DNA from: an uncultured Loktanella sp.
GTDB lineage: Bacteria > Pseudomonadota > Alphaproteobacteria > Rhodobacterales > Rhodobacteraceae
Assembly (NCBI GenBank): GCA_913061335.1
Contig: CAJXTP010000131.1
Coordinates: forward strand, 1-8,178
Direction of reading: 5' to 3'
DNA length: 8,178 nt
The notes under the pieces are model-generated. The model searched no databases. It worked only from the letters and a program-made list of their open reading frames with translations, and was not told the origin of the DNA. The position numbers and the translations under genes were made by a program. This document shows positions 1-6,417 of the stretch, piece by piece (position 1 is the stretch's first letter; the number at the start of each line of letters is the position of its first letter).

Positions 1-20
1 GAGATGTGTATAAGAGACAG
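1..20. other. Nextera/Tn5 adapter remnant (left end, not genomic)
   Basis: Bases 2-20 are exactly the 19-bp Tn5 mosaic end used in tagmentation libraries (AGATGTGTATAAGAGACAG). The one base before it is G, which fits the i7-side Nextera adapter; the i5-side adapter has C there. Genomic sequence therefore starts at about base 21. An apparent plus-strand reading frame starting at base 6 begins with the adapter-encoded peptide MYKRQ and is not a gene. The mosaic-end match is seen directly; the i7 assignment rests on a single base. Confidence 0.96.
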
Positions 21-247
21 TCCTTAACCATCTGTGCGCCCATGTTCTCGAACTTGTCTTCCAGTTCGATCTCTTTGGCCACGGATACACCATCTTTGGT
101 GATGCGCGGTGCGCCGAACGACTTGTCCAGAACAACGTTACGGCCTTTTGGGCCCAGTGTTACTTTGACGGCGTCTGCCAGAATGTTCACGCCGTTCAAC
201 ATACGGTTGCGGGCATCTGTGCCGAATTTTACGTCTTTAGCAGCCAT
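21..247 (-). CDS. groEL: Chaperonin GroEL (60 kDa), N-terminal fragment cut by the contig end
   Basis: This is the large chaperonin subunit, which forms the double-ring ATP-driven folding chamber in the cytoplasm. Only the first 75 codons plus two bases are present, against about 545 residues for the full protein. The fragment begins MAAKDVKFGTDARNRMLNGV and contains the nucleotide-binding stretch TLGPKGRNVVLDK (residues 30-42) and the conserved ITKDGVSVAKEIELEDKFEN region (residues 49-68) of the equatorial domain. The ATG at 247-245 is preceded by a strong Shine-Dalgarno AAGGAG with 7-nt spacing. It lies 53 nt downstream of groES, and the pair is surely co-transcribed. The truncation is technical: the reading frame runs directly into the adapter with no stop codon. 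Confidence 0.97.
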
Positions 248-254
248 TGATTAG

Positions 255-260
255 CTCCTT
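255..260 (-). promoter_or_regulatory. Ribosome binding site of groEL
   Basis: AAGGAG on the minus strand, 7 nt before the groEL ATG. It is the strongest Shine-Dalgarno in this operon and fits the high output expected of GroEL. I see nothing else in the 53-nt groES-groEL spacer. Confidence 0.8.
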
Positions 261-300
261 CATAAATGAATGATTGATCGAAAGGTCAGTCAGGGTTCCC

Positions 301-585
301 TTACAGGGTGCCCAGAATGTCGCTTTCTTTCATGATCAGCAGGTCTTCGCCGTCGATCTTAACTTCTGTGCCGGACCATTTGCCGAACAGAACTTTGTCG
401 CCAGCTTTGACATCCATTGGGATCAGCTCGCCGCTGTCCTTACGGGCGCCAGCGCCACAAGAGACGATTTCGCCCTCAGCAGGCTTTTCTTTTGCGGCGT
501 CTGGAATGATCAGACCGCCCTTAGTTACGTCGTCGCCTTCGATGCGACGGACGAGAACGCGGTCGTGAAGTGGTGTAAATGCCAT
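301..585 (-). CDS. groES: Co-chaperonin GroES (10 kDa)
   Basis: GroES is the heptameric lid that caps the GroEL chamber and controls substrate release. The 94-residue length is standard for the family (about 95). Visible landmarks are the N-terminal strand FTPLHDRVLVRR (residues 3-14), the mobile loop EGDDVTKGGLIIPDAAKEKP (residues 16-35) with its GroEL-binding hydrophobic LII, and GDKVLFGKWSGTEVKIDGED (residues 62-81). The ATG at 585-583 has a GGAGA-like Shine-Dalgarno about 10 nt upstream. It is the first gene of the groESL operon, 35 nt downstream of a CIRCE operator, so it is expected to be repressed by HrcA and induced by heat or protein misfolding. It is intact, with no odd features. 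Confidence 0.98.
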   Translation of the reverse strand: MAFTPLHDRVLVRRIEGDDVTKGGLIIPDAAKEKPAEGEIVSCGAGARKDSGELIPMDVKAGDKVLFGKWSGTEVKIDGEDLLIMKESDILGTL

Positions 586-620
586 CTTAAGAACGTCTCC
601 AGTTTCGTGTTAATCTTGGG

Positions 621-647
621 TTAGCACTCACCATCCGCGAGTGACAA
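621..647 (-). promoter_or_regulatory. CIRCE operator (HrcA binding site) of groESL
   Basis: An inverted repeat with the canonical 9-N9-9 layout. The left arm on the plus strand is a perfect TTAGCACTC (621-629). The spacer is 9 nt (630-638). The right arm is GAGTGACAA (639-647), against the consensus GAGTGCTAA, so it has two mismatches. It lies between the predicted -10 box and groES, 35 nt before the groES ATG, at or just after the likely transcription start. This is where HrcA would block the polymerase. CIRCE in front of groESL is established for many alphaproteobacteria; repression here is inferred from the match. Confidence 0.93.
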
Positions 648-654
648 CAACCGG

Positions 655-683
655 AACCTATGTATCTGCCCGCCCTGTGTCAA
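655..683 (-). promoter_or_regulatory. Predicted sigma70-type promoter of groESL
   Basis: On the minus strand a perfect -35 box TTGACA (683-678) is followed after 17 nt by TAGGTT (660-655), a partial match to TATAAT. The predicted start falls about 7 nt further on, at roughly 647-649, touching the CIRCE operator. This housekeeping promoter plus CIRCE arrangement matches HrcA-controlled groESL operons. I do not see a clear heat-shock sigma32 -35/-10 pair. The promoter lies within the 137-nt gap between the GNAT gene and groES. Confidence 0.75.
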
Positions 684-722
684 CGGCGATGTGTGGAAAA
701 GTGCAGCAAAATGGAAACCGGA

Positions 723-1307
723 TTAACCGGCGTCGGTCTTACCACGGCGATCATTGCGCAAATTCGCGTACAGCACATGATTGCGCCAGCGCCCGTTGAT
801 CTGCAGATAACTTTGGGCAACGCCCTCGTACTTAAAACTACATTGTTCCAGCAAACGACGCGACGGCGCATTTTCGGGCAAACAGCCTGCTTCAACACGG
901 CTTAGGTCCAGCGTGCGGAACGCGTAATGCACCACGGCCTCAATCGCTTCTTTCATATAGCCATTGCGCGCGAACGGCTGGCCGATCCAATATCCGGTCG
1001 TGCCGGCCTGCGCTGGACCACGGCGAATATTGTCCAGCGTGATCGCGCCCAGCAGCGCATCATCGGACCGGCGGATCAAAAACAAAGGCACGGCGTTGCC
1101 ATTCGTGATCGACCGTTGCGCCCAATAAACACGGTTGGTGAATGCTTTGCGCGACAGATGATCGCCAGCCCACTTTGGCTCCCACGAGGTCAAAAATTCT
1201 TCGCTATCACAGCGCAATGCAGCCCACGCACGAAAGTCGCCATGCACCGGAGGGCGCAACGTCATCCGCTGCGTTTCCAGCCGGACTTTTTTGCGCATCC
1301 CCAGCAT
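723..1307 (-). CDS. GNAT N-acetyltransferase, RimJ/RimL type
   Basis: The predicted 194-residue cytoplasmic acetyltransferase would transfer acetyl from acetyl-CoA to a protein N-terminal amine; RimJ acetylates ribosomal protein S5 in E. coli. Family signs are the start LETQRMTLRPPVHGDFRAW (residues 10-28), the beta-strand LLGAITLDNI (85-94), the GYWIGQPFARNGYMKEAIEA segment (105-124) with the acetyl-CoA pyrophosphate loop ARNGYMKEA, and RVEAGCLPENAPSRRLLEQC (137-156), typical of RimJ/RimL. Its length equals that of E. coli RimJ. The ATG shares one base with the stop codon of the upstream M16 peptidase (TAATG), which suggests translational coupling. A second in-frame ATG at codon 4 lacks a better binding site. 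The true substrate cannot be read from the sequence, so I leave the symbol empty. It is the last gene of the thrC run. Confidence 0.9.
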   Translation of the reverse strand: MLGMRKKVRLETQRMTLRPPVHGDFRAWAALRCDSEEFLTSWEPKWAGDHLSRKAFTNRVYWAQRSITNGNAVPLFLIRRSDDALLGAITLDNIRRGPAQAGTTGYWIGQPFARNGYMKEAIEAVVHYAFRTLDLSRVEAGCLPENAPSRRLLEQCSFKYEGVAQSYLQINGRWRNHVLYANLRNDRRGKTDAG

Positions 1308-2575
1308 TACGCGACCAAACGGGCCTTAAGGTCGTCCAGCATCGGTGCCGCCTGCGCCGGACCATAAAGCGCCATCGCAGACCCCGCCTGCCCCGCCATA
1401 TGTTCGGCAAACGCTTTTACATCCGCAGTCGACACCGCATCGACATTCTCAATGGTCTCATGCAGCGGCGGAATACGACCCCACATCGACCACAGACGCG
1501 CAAGCCGTTCCGCACGGTTCGACGGGCTTTCAAGCCCCATCAACAATCCGGCTTTCATCTGGGCACGTGCACGAGCAACCTCGACCTCTGACATATCATC
1601 AGCGGCGCGCTTCATCTCGTCCATCGTGACATTCGCAAGCTCGGCGATCTCTTCGGCACTGGTGCCAGCATAAATCGTCGTCAGACCAGTATCTTCATAA
1701 GCACCCGCTTGGGCAAAGATCGAATAGCAAAGACCGCGTTTCTCACGAACCTCTTGGAACAGACGCGACGACACGCCGCCACCCATCACGGACGCATAAA
1801 TCTGCGCGGTATAAATCGCAGGGTCCAAATAATTCGGCCCCTCAAACGCCAGCGCAAAATGCACCTGCTCAAGGTCCTTATTGCGGCGCAGCTCGCCGCC
1901 ACCAAACACCGCAGGCTCAATCAACGTCGCAGGGCGAACGATCGAGGTCATGCCGCCAAACATCGCCTCGGCCTGCTTGCAAATCGCATCGTGATCAACA
2001 GCACCAGCCGCCGCCAATACCATCTGACCAGGCCCGTAATGTTCAGCCACAAAGCCGCGCAAATCTTCCGCCTGAAACGAAGACACGCGTTCAATCGGAC
2101 CAAGAATAGACCGGCCAAGCGCCTGATCGGGATATGCCACCTCTTGCAGCCAATCGAACACGATATCGTCGGGGGTGTCGTTGGTCATGCCAATCTCTTG
2201 CAAGATCACACCACGCTCAATATCGACGTCAGCCGGATCAAACAGCGGGTTCATCAAAATATCACCAATGACATCCAAGGCCAGCGGCACATCCTCTTCC
2301 AACACACGGGCATAATACGCGGTGTTTTCACGACTGGTGTAGGCGTTCAGAAACCCACCCACGTCCTCAATCGCTTCTGCAATCTGCAACGCGGTGCGGG
2401 TCGGTGTCCCCTTAAACGCCATATGCTCTAGAAAATGTGCAATGCCGTTTTGCTCTAACCGCTCATGGCGGCCGCCAACATCAACCCAAACTCCGACACT
2501 GGCAGACTGCAAACCGGGCATATGCTCGGTGACGATCTGAAAACCATTGGATAGGGTGTGCGTTTGAATTGTCAA
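1307..2575 (-). CDS. M16 family zinc peptidase (mitochondrial processing peptidase-like)
   Basis: This 422-residue protein belongs to the single-domain-pair M16B group, close to the beta subunit of mitochondrial processing peptidase. The inverted zinc motif HxxEH is intact as HFLEH (His47, Glu50 catalytic, His51). The distal glutamates sit in the IERGVILQEIGM segment (Glu120, and Glu127 as third zinc ligand). The C-terminal half holds the family's SSRLFQEVREKRGLCYSI segment (residues 269-286) with its Arg/Tyr substrate-binding pair. All catalytic residues are present, so it should be active and not a non-catalytic partner. No signal peptide is visible. The likely start is TTG at 2575-2573, overlapping the thrC stop by 4 nt (TTGA). 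It gives the typical N-terminus MTIQTHTLSNGFQIVTEHMP; the next in-frame ATG is at codon 19, inside a conserved stretch. The physiological substrate in bacteria is unknown to me. Confidence 0.95.
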   Translation of the reverse strand: MTIQTHTLSNGFQIVTEHMPGLQSASVGVWVDVGGRHERLEQNGIAHFLEHMAFKGTPTRTALQIAEAIEDVGGFLNAYTSRENTAYYARVLEEDVPLALDVIGDILMNPLFDPADVDIERGVILQEIGMTNDTPDDIVFDWLQEVAYPDQALGRSILGPIERVSSFQAEDLRGFVAEHYGPGQMVLAAAGAVDHDAICKQAEAMFGGMTSIVRPATLIEPAVFGGGELRRNKDLEQVHFALAFEGPNYLDPAIYTAQIYASVMGGGVSSRLFQEVREKRGLCYSIFAQAGAYEDTGLTTIYAGTSAEEIAELANVTMDEMKRAADDMSEVEVARARAQMKAGLLMGLESPSNRAERLARLWSMWGRIPPLHETIENVDAVSTADVKAFAEHMAGQAGSAMALYGPAQAAPMLDDLKARLVA

Positions 2576-3957
2576 AGGGCGATCCGTTCTTTGATAAGCG
2601 TGGCAATAGCGTCAAAATCGCAGGCCACACGTGTGACGCGCTCGTCGCGGTCATATAGGTCTGCCATGCGCGGCGGAAGGGGTGGTTTTACCCCGCTCGC
2701 AGCATTCACAGCATCGGGAAATTTTGCAGGATGGGCAGTGGCCAATGTGATCATAGGAGTGGCACCCAAATGGTCCTCGGCAACATGTACACCGACAGCT
2801 GAATGCGGGCACAGCAATTCGCCATGCTTGGCCAAATAGGTCTTAATCGCGTCCGATGTTTCTTCCTCTGAGGCGCGGCCCGACACAAACCTATCGCGCA
2901 AATACTGATAGGCACCTTGGGAAATCTTAAAGCCACCGGATTTCAGATCATCCATCTGGGCGCCAACAGCAGCGCCATCGCCGCCATACGCATAAAACAA
3001 CGCGCGCTCAAAATTCGATGACACCTGAATATCCATCGACGGGCTGATCGACGGGGTAACGCCTTCTTTTGTATACGAACCGGTTTCCAGCGTGCGATGC
3101 AGAATATCGTTCTGGTTCGTGGCGACCACCAGATCCTTGATCGGCAAGCCCATCTGCTTGGCAATATAGCCCGCAAAGATGTCGCCAAAATTGCCTGTTG
3201 GAACGGTAAAGCTCACCTCGCGGTGCGGCGCACCAAGACTAACAGCACTGCTAAAGTAATACACAACCTGCGCCAAAACGCGGCCCCAGTTGATGCTGTT
3301 CACACCCGCAAGGCGGACGCCATCGCGGAACGCAGTGTCGTTGAACATATCCTTCAACATCGCCTGACAGTCATCAAAATCACCGTCCATCGCGAGCGCA
3401 TGCACGTTGCTTTCCACGGGCGTTGTCATCTGACGGCGTTGAACCTCGGACACACGACCATGCGGAAACAGAATAAAGACGTCGACATTATCAAGACCAC
3501 GGAACGCTTCAATCGCAGCCGATCCGGTATCACCAGACGTGGCACCGACAATCGTGATCCGCTCACCCGAACGGGTCAGCGCGGCTTGGAACATCTGACC
3601 GATCAACTGCATCGCAAAATCTTTGAACGCAAGCGTCGGGCCGTGGAACAATTCCAACAAAAAATGGTTCGGGGCCAGCTGGACCAACGGGGCGCGGGCA
3701 TCGTGGCCAAAGCCGGCGTATGCGCGGTCGATCATGGCGCGGAATTCATCGTCGGTGAACGTGTCACCAATGAACGGACGCATCACAGTGAACGCGATCT
3801 GCTCGTACGATTGACCCGCCATTGCAGCGATCTGATCGGTGGTCAGCGTTGGCACCGTCTCGGGCACATATAGGCCACCATCGGTCGCAAGACCTGTCAT
3901 CATTGCTTGTTCAAATGTCAGCGCAGGGGCGCCACCACGGGTCGAAATATAACGCAT
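2572..3957 (-). CDS. thrC: Threonine synthase
   Basis: This PLP-dependent enzyme converts O-phospho-L-homoserine to L-threonine and phosphate, the last step of threonine synthesis, in the cytoplasm. The 461 residues begin MRYISTRGGAPALTFEQAMM, typical of the long (E. coli/yeast-like) class. The PLP lysine is Lys112 in FHGPTLAFKDFAMQLIGQMF (residues 104-123). The phosphate-binding and substrate loops are visible as GATSGDTGSAAIEAF (138-152) and VPTGNFGDIFAGYIAKQMGL (252-271). The ATG lies 3 nt after the SURF1 stop (TGA, CCG, ATG). An AAGGA inside the end of surf1 serves as Shine-Dalgarno about 10 nt upstream. Its stop overlaps the M16 peptidase start by 4 nt. Its place behind oxidase assembly genes looks like conserved gene order, not a functional link. 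Confidence 0.97.
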   Translation of the reverse strand: MRYISTRGGAPALTFEQAMMTGLATDGGLYVPETVPTLTTDQIAAMAGQSYEQIAFTVMRPFIGDTFTDDEFRAMIDRAYAGFGHDARAPLVQLAPNHFLLELFHGPTLAFKDFAMQLIGQMFQAALTRSGERITIVGATSGDTGSAAIEAFRGLDNVDVFILFPHGRVSEVQRRQMTTPVESNVHALAMDGDFDDCQAMLKDMFNDTAFRDGVRLAGVNSINWGRVLAQVVYYFSSAVSLGAPHREVSFTVPTGNFGDIFAGYIAKQMGLPIKDLVVATNQNDILHRTLETGSYTKEGVTPSISPSMDIQVSSNFERALFYAYGGDGAAVGAQMDDLKSGGFKISQGAYQYLRDRFVSGRASEEETSDAIKTYLAKHGELLCPHSAVGVHVAEDHLGATPMITLATAHPAKFPDAVNAASGVKPPLPPRMADLYDRDERVTRVACDFDAIATLIKERIAL

Positions 3958-3960
3958 CGG

Positions 3961-4638
3961 TCAGGTATCCTTGGTCTTTGAGACGCGGAAAATTAGAAAG
4001 AAAGTCATCGCGGCCCAAACAAGGGCCAGCCCAAACCACGTCACAGCATAAGCGAGGTGATCGTTTTTGATGGTACTCGTGTCGACAGGCAACAACGTCG
4101 TGCGCGGATCCGGCTCCGACATATGGGCAGCCACAATCATAATCTCAAGCGTGTCCAACGCATCGGCCATCGCAACCAAATCGCGCCCGAACCAAATGTT
4201 CTTGGGCAGATCCGGCACAGGCGTCGATGAATTCATATCATCCGGCCAAATCAGATTGCCGATCACCTTGCCTTTGCCAAGCGTTGCGGCCTGGCTCTTG
4301 GCATCCAGTGGTAACAAGCCAAGGTCGATCAAAATCCTGCGACCATCGACCATCTCAAAACCGCGAATGACGCGGTAACCAGTGCCAGCCGCAGTACCCG
4401 ATGTCAGCACGTGCAGTTCAGCCTCATCCGGCGTGCCTCCCATTTCAACTCGGGTGTATTCGTCGGTGGCTTCGTTGGGCTGTTCAGGCATTAGAATTGG
4501 GACACTGGCGATGCGGGCATCAATATCCGCAAGGATCGCCTCTTTCCACGTCAGCCGTTCCAATTGCCAAAAGCCAAGCGCCAGCAAAACTGCAACGCCG
4601 CTAAAACCAAGAAGAAGAGGGAAAATAAATCTACGCAC
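3961..4638 (-). CDS. SURF1 family cytochrome c oxidase assembly protein
   Basis: SURF1 proteins help mature subunit I of heme-copper oxidases, with heme a handling as the proposed role, in the cytoplasmic membrane. The 225-residue protein has the family's two-helix layout. An N-terminal membrane segment (about residues 4-22) runs into GFWQLERLTWKEAIL (22-36). A periplasmic domain carries GYRVIRGFEMVDGRRILIDL (87-106) and GLLPLD. A C-terminal membrane segment (about 197-218) follows NDHLAYAVTWFGLALVW. The start is GTG at 4638-4636, chosen because it gives the expected MRRFIFPLLLG start. Its ribosome binding site is poor (AGGA about 14 nt upstream). A six-codon ATG mini-ORF overlaps the start. 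It lies 102 nt downstream of coxC, across a palindromic repeat. The symbol is given variously as surf1, shy1 or ctaK-like, so I leave it empty. Confidence 0.94.
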   Translation of the reverse strand: MRRFIFPLLLGFSGVAVLLALGFWQLERLTWKEAILADIDARIASVPILMPEQPNEATDEYTRVEMGGTPDEAELHVLTSGTAAGTGYRVIRGFEMVDGRRILIDLGLLPLDAKSQAATLGKGKVIGNLIWPDDMNSSTPVPDLPKNIWFGRDLVAMADALDTLEIMIVAAHMSEPDPRTTLLPVDTSTIKNDHLAYAVTWFGLALVWAAMTFFLIFRVSKTKDT

Positions 4639-4709
4639 GAATGGGGTCCATGTCCTGTGATAGACAAAGGCGCCCGCAGAAACCTACGTGCGCCTTAGTA
4701 TGTTTTATG

Positions 4710-4734
4710 GCGTAAGATGGGTCTTGACCCATCT
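4710..4734 (+). repeat. Palindromic intergenic repeat, copy A
   Basis: A perfect 9-bp inverted repeat, AGATGGGTC (4715-4723) and GACCCATCT (4726-4734), separated by TT and preceded by GCGTA. A near-identical 25-nt element lies at 7371-7395 on the other strand (22 of 25 bases the same). No T-run follows on either strand, so it does not look like a classical intrinsic terminator. It sits in the 102-nt gap between coxC and surf1. A REP-like or small non-autonomous mobile element is the most likely identity; this is inference from two copies. Confidence 0.75.
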
Positions 4735-4740
4735 GCACCG

Positions 4741-5553
4741 TTAGCCGCCCCAGATGTACACGGCCGCAAACAAGAACAGCCAAACCACATCAACAAAGTG
4801 CCAATACCAAGCGGCGGCTTCAAAGCCGACATGCTTTTCTGGGGTAAAGTGACCACGGTTCAAACGCAGCAAGCAGACCAGTAAGAAGATCGTACCAATC
4901 AACACGTGGAACCCGTGAAAACCCGTCGCCATAAAGAAGTTGGCGCCGTATATATTGCCCGAGAAACCAAACGCTGCGTGGGAATACTCATATGCTTGGA
5001 ATACAGTGAACAGCGCACCCAAAGCGACGGACAAAATCAAGCCCCACTTCACATCTTGGCGGTTGTTTTCATGCACAAGCGCGTGGTGCGCCCAAGTCGC
5101 GGCCATACCAGAACACAGCAAAATCAACGTGTTGATCAGCGGCAAATGCCACGGGTCAAATGTCTCAATGCCAACTGGGGGCCAAATACCGTCAACCAAT
5201 GGGGACGAGCCATCGGGGTTCATCGGGTACATCGCATGCTTAAAGAATGACCAGAACCATGCGGCAAAGAACATAACCTCAGACATGATAAACATGATGA
5301 AACCGTAACGCAGACCGATGCGGACCACTGGGGTGTGATCGCCGCCATGGGCCTCGGAAACGACATCAGACCACCATGCGTACATCACGTACAACACCAT
5401 CGCGAGGCCGATCAGGAACATCCAAGGACCGCCGCCCTGCTTTGGCATCCAAAGAACCATGCCAAACAACATGATAAATGCGCCTAGCGCACCAAACAGC
5501 GGCCAGATGGATGGTGGTAAAATATGGTAATCGTGGTTTTTCTCATGCGCCAT
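4741..5553 (-). CDS. coxC: Cytochrome c oxidase subunit III (aa3 type)
   Basis: Subunit III (also named CtaE) stabilises the oxidase core and supports proton uptake in the cytoplasmic membrane. The 270-residue length and seven membrane segments (about residues 17-36, 43-62, 82-105, 138-157, 170-190, 205-230, 248-268) are typical. Family landmarks are the N-terminal HDYHILPPSIWPLFGALGAF (7-26), the conserved membrane glutamate Glu92 in FIMSEVMFFAAWFWSFF (88-104), the IETFDPWHLPLINTLILLCSG run (129-149), ATGFHGFHVLIGTIFL (209-224) and the C-terminal FEAAAWYWHFVDVVWLFLF (244-262). The ATG at 5553-5551 is preceded by GAGGGA about 8 nt upstream. It lies 27 nt downstream of ctaG in the same run. 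It is intact and unremarkable. Confidence 0.98.
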   Translation of the reverse strand: MAHEKNHDYHILPPSIWPLFGALGAFIMLFGMVLWMPKQGGGPWMFLIGLAMVLYVMYAWWSDVVSEAHGGDHTPVVRIGLRYGFIMFIMSEVMFFAAWFWSFFKHAMYPMNPDGSSPLVDGIWPPVGIETFDPWHLPLINTLILLCSGMAATWAHHALVHENNRQDVKWGLILSVALGALFTVFQAYEYSHAAFGFSGNIYGANFFMATGFHGFHVLIGTIFLLVCLLRLNRGHFTPEKHVGFEAAAWYWHFVDVVWLFLFAAVYIWGG

Positions 5554-5580
5554 GCGTAAATTCCCTCAGGGCTTGTCGTC

Positions 5581-6216
5581 TTAGTTGGAGTCTATGGCGA
5601 TTTCAGTCGCCGTTGTCAAAGGAGATGGGGTCAAAGTAGACGGGCTCACATCAAGTGTGGCCTGCAGTTCGTCTTCGGGCAGGTCGACCTCGTAGAACGT
5701 GTAGCCCAGCGTGATCGTATGCACATACTGGCCTTCGCGGTCGTCGACGATGGCAGGGTCAACAAAGAACGACACTGGCATCATCACGGTTTCACCGGGC
5801 TGCAAAATCTGCTCTTCAAAACAGAAACAGGCGATCTTGTCGAAAAATCCGCCCGCCTCGTAAGGGGTAACATTGTAGGCAGCAGACCCAGCAACCACAC
5901 GGTCGGTCGGGTTATGCGCCTCGTAAAACGCCAAACCAGTTTCACCAATGCGCAAGGTCATTTCGCGCTGCGCAGGCTTAAACGTCCACGGCATATCGCG
6001 GTCAAGCGAGGCATCAAACCGGATCTTGATGGTTTGATCCAGAATAACATCCGATTCGTACTCGGCCACATTGGTGATGCCACCAAAGCCAGTGACGCGG
6101 CAGAACCAATCGTAAAACGGCACAGATGCCCAAGCCAAAGCGCCCATCACAACCACGACGCTCACGGTCTGCGCGAGTGTGCGGTTTGGGCCCTGTAAGT
6201 TCGGGAAAATTTTCAT
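5581..6216 (-). CDS. ctaG: Cytochrome c oxidase assembly protein CtaG/Cox11 (CuB copper chaperone)
   Basis: CtaG delivers copper to the CuB centre of oxidase subunit I from the periplasmic side. The 211-residue protein has one N-terminal membrane helix (about residues 16-37) followed by the conserved FYDWFCRVTGFGG (34-46), with Cys39. The immunoglobulin-like Cox11 domain shows WTFKPAQREMTLRIGETGLA (77-96) and the copper-binding FDKIACFCFEEQ (125-136), with the Cys130-x-Cys132 pair intact. The sequence continues through LQPGETVMMPVSFFVDP (138-154). A Ser/Thr-rich tail of roughly 25 residues follows the usual end, LPEDE. The ATG overlaps the stop of the small upstream ORF by 4 nt (ATGA) and has a strong AAGGAG 7 nt upstream, so coupling and start are clear. 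Confidence 0.97.
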   Translation of the reverse strand: MKIFPNLQGPNRTLAQTVSVVVVMGALAWASVPFYDWFCRVTGFGGITNVAEYESDVILDQTIKIRFDASLDRDMPWTFKPAQREMTLRIGETGLAFYEAHNPTDRVVAGSAAYNVTPYEAGGFFDKIACFCFEEQILQPGETVMMPVSFFVDPAIVDDREGQYVHTITLGYTFYEVDLPEDELQATLDVSPSTLTPSPLTTATEIAIDSN

Positions 6217-6416
6217 TCAGTGTCTCCTTCCTGCGGGATAATCGCAGGTCGGGCCACATGATCAAAGTTCTCGAACTTTTTCGCATCGCCCAATTGGACA
6301 ACCTTGACGACAGTCAGGGCAAATATCAGACCGATAAAACTTGCAAGCAATATGCCGACGCCGAAATTTCGACCTTTGCGGCGCTGATGGACTTCGTGTT
6401 CGACCCTGATCGCCAT
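6213..6416 (-). CDS. Small single-span membrane protein in the oxidase cluster (CoxF-like position)
   Basis: A 67-residue protein, MAIRVEHEVHQRRKGRNFGV at the start. It has a basic N-terminus (residues 3-17, with RRKGR), one hydrophobic helix (about 18-40) and a short polar, acidic C-terminus ending EGDTE. Positive-inside charge suggests the N-terminus is cytoplasmic and the short tail periplasmic. The frame is open further upstream into ctaB, but the real start is the ATG at 6416-6414, one base after the ctaB stop (TAA, G, ATG). Its TGA overlaps the ctaG ATG. This tight placement argues that it is real and co-translated. Small ORFs at this position are common in alphaproteobacterial oxidase clusters, and some are annotated CoxF. 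A role in oxidase assembly or as an accessory subunit is inferred only from position. Confidence 0.85.
   Translation of the reverse strand: MAIRVEHEVHQRRKGRNFGVGILLASFIGLIFALTVVKVVQLGDAKKFENFDHVARPAIIPQEGDTE
6224..6229 (-). promoter_or_regulatory. Ribosome binding site of ctaG
   Basis: AAGGAG on the minus strand, 7 nt before the ctaG ATG and inside the last codons of the small upstream ORF. It fixes the ctaG start at 6216 and suggests efficient independent initiation as well as coupling. Confidence 0.8.
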
Positions 6417-6417
6417 C

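Noticed and set aside
700..726. Possible intrinsic terminator after the GNAT gene (CCGG, TTAAT, CCGG then TTT)
   Set aside because: The stem is only 4 bp, overlaps the stop codon and is followed by a broken T-run. It is too weak to call.
1709..2431. Long plus-strand open frame of 240 codons
   Set aside because: It lies entirely antisense to the M16 peptidase, whose motifs are intact; the translation is rich in Arg, His and Gln with no recognisable domain. It is a shadow frame.
3097..3873. Plus-strand open frame of 258 codons
   Set aside because: It is antisense to thrC in its most conserved part, with no motif of its own.
4710..4734. Palindrome as Rho-independent terminator of coxC
   Set aside because: There is no T-run on the minus strand after the stem, and a near-identical copy sits elsewhere in the opposite orientation, which fits a dispersed repeat better.
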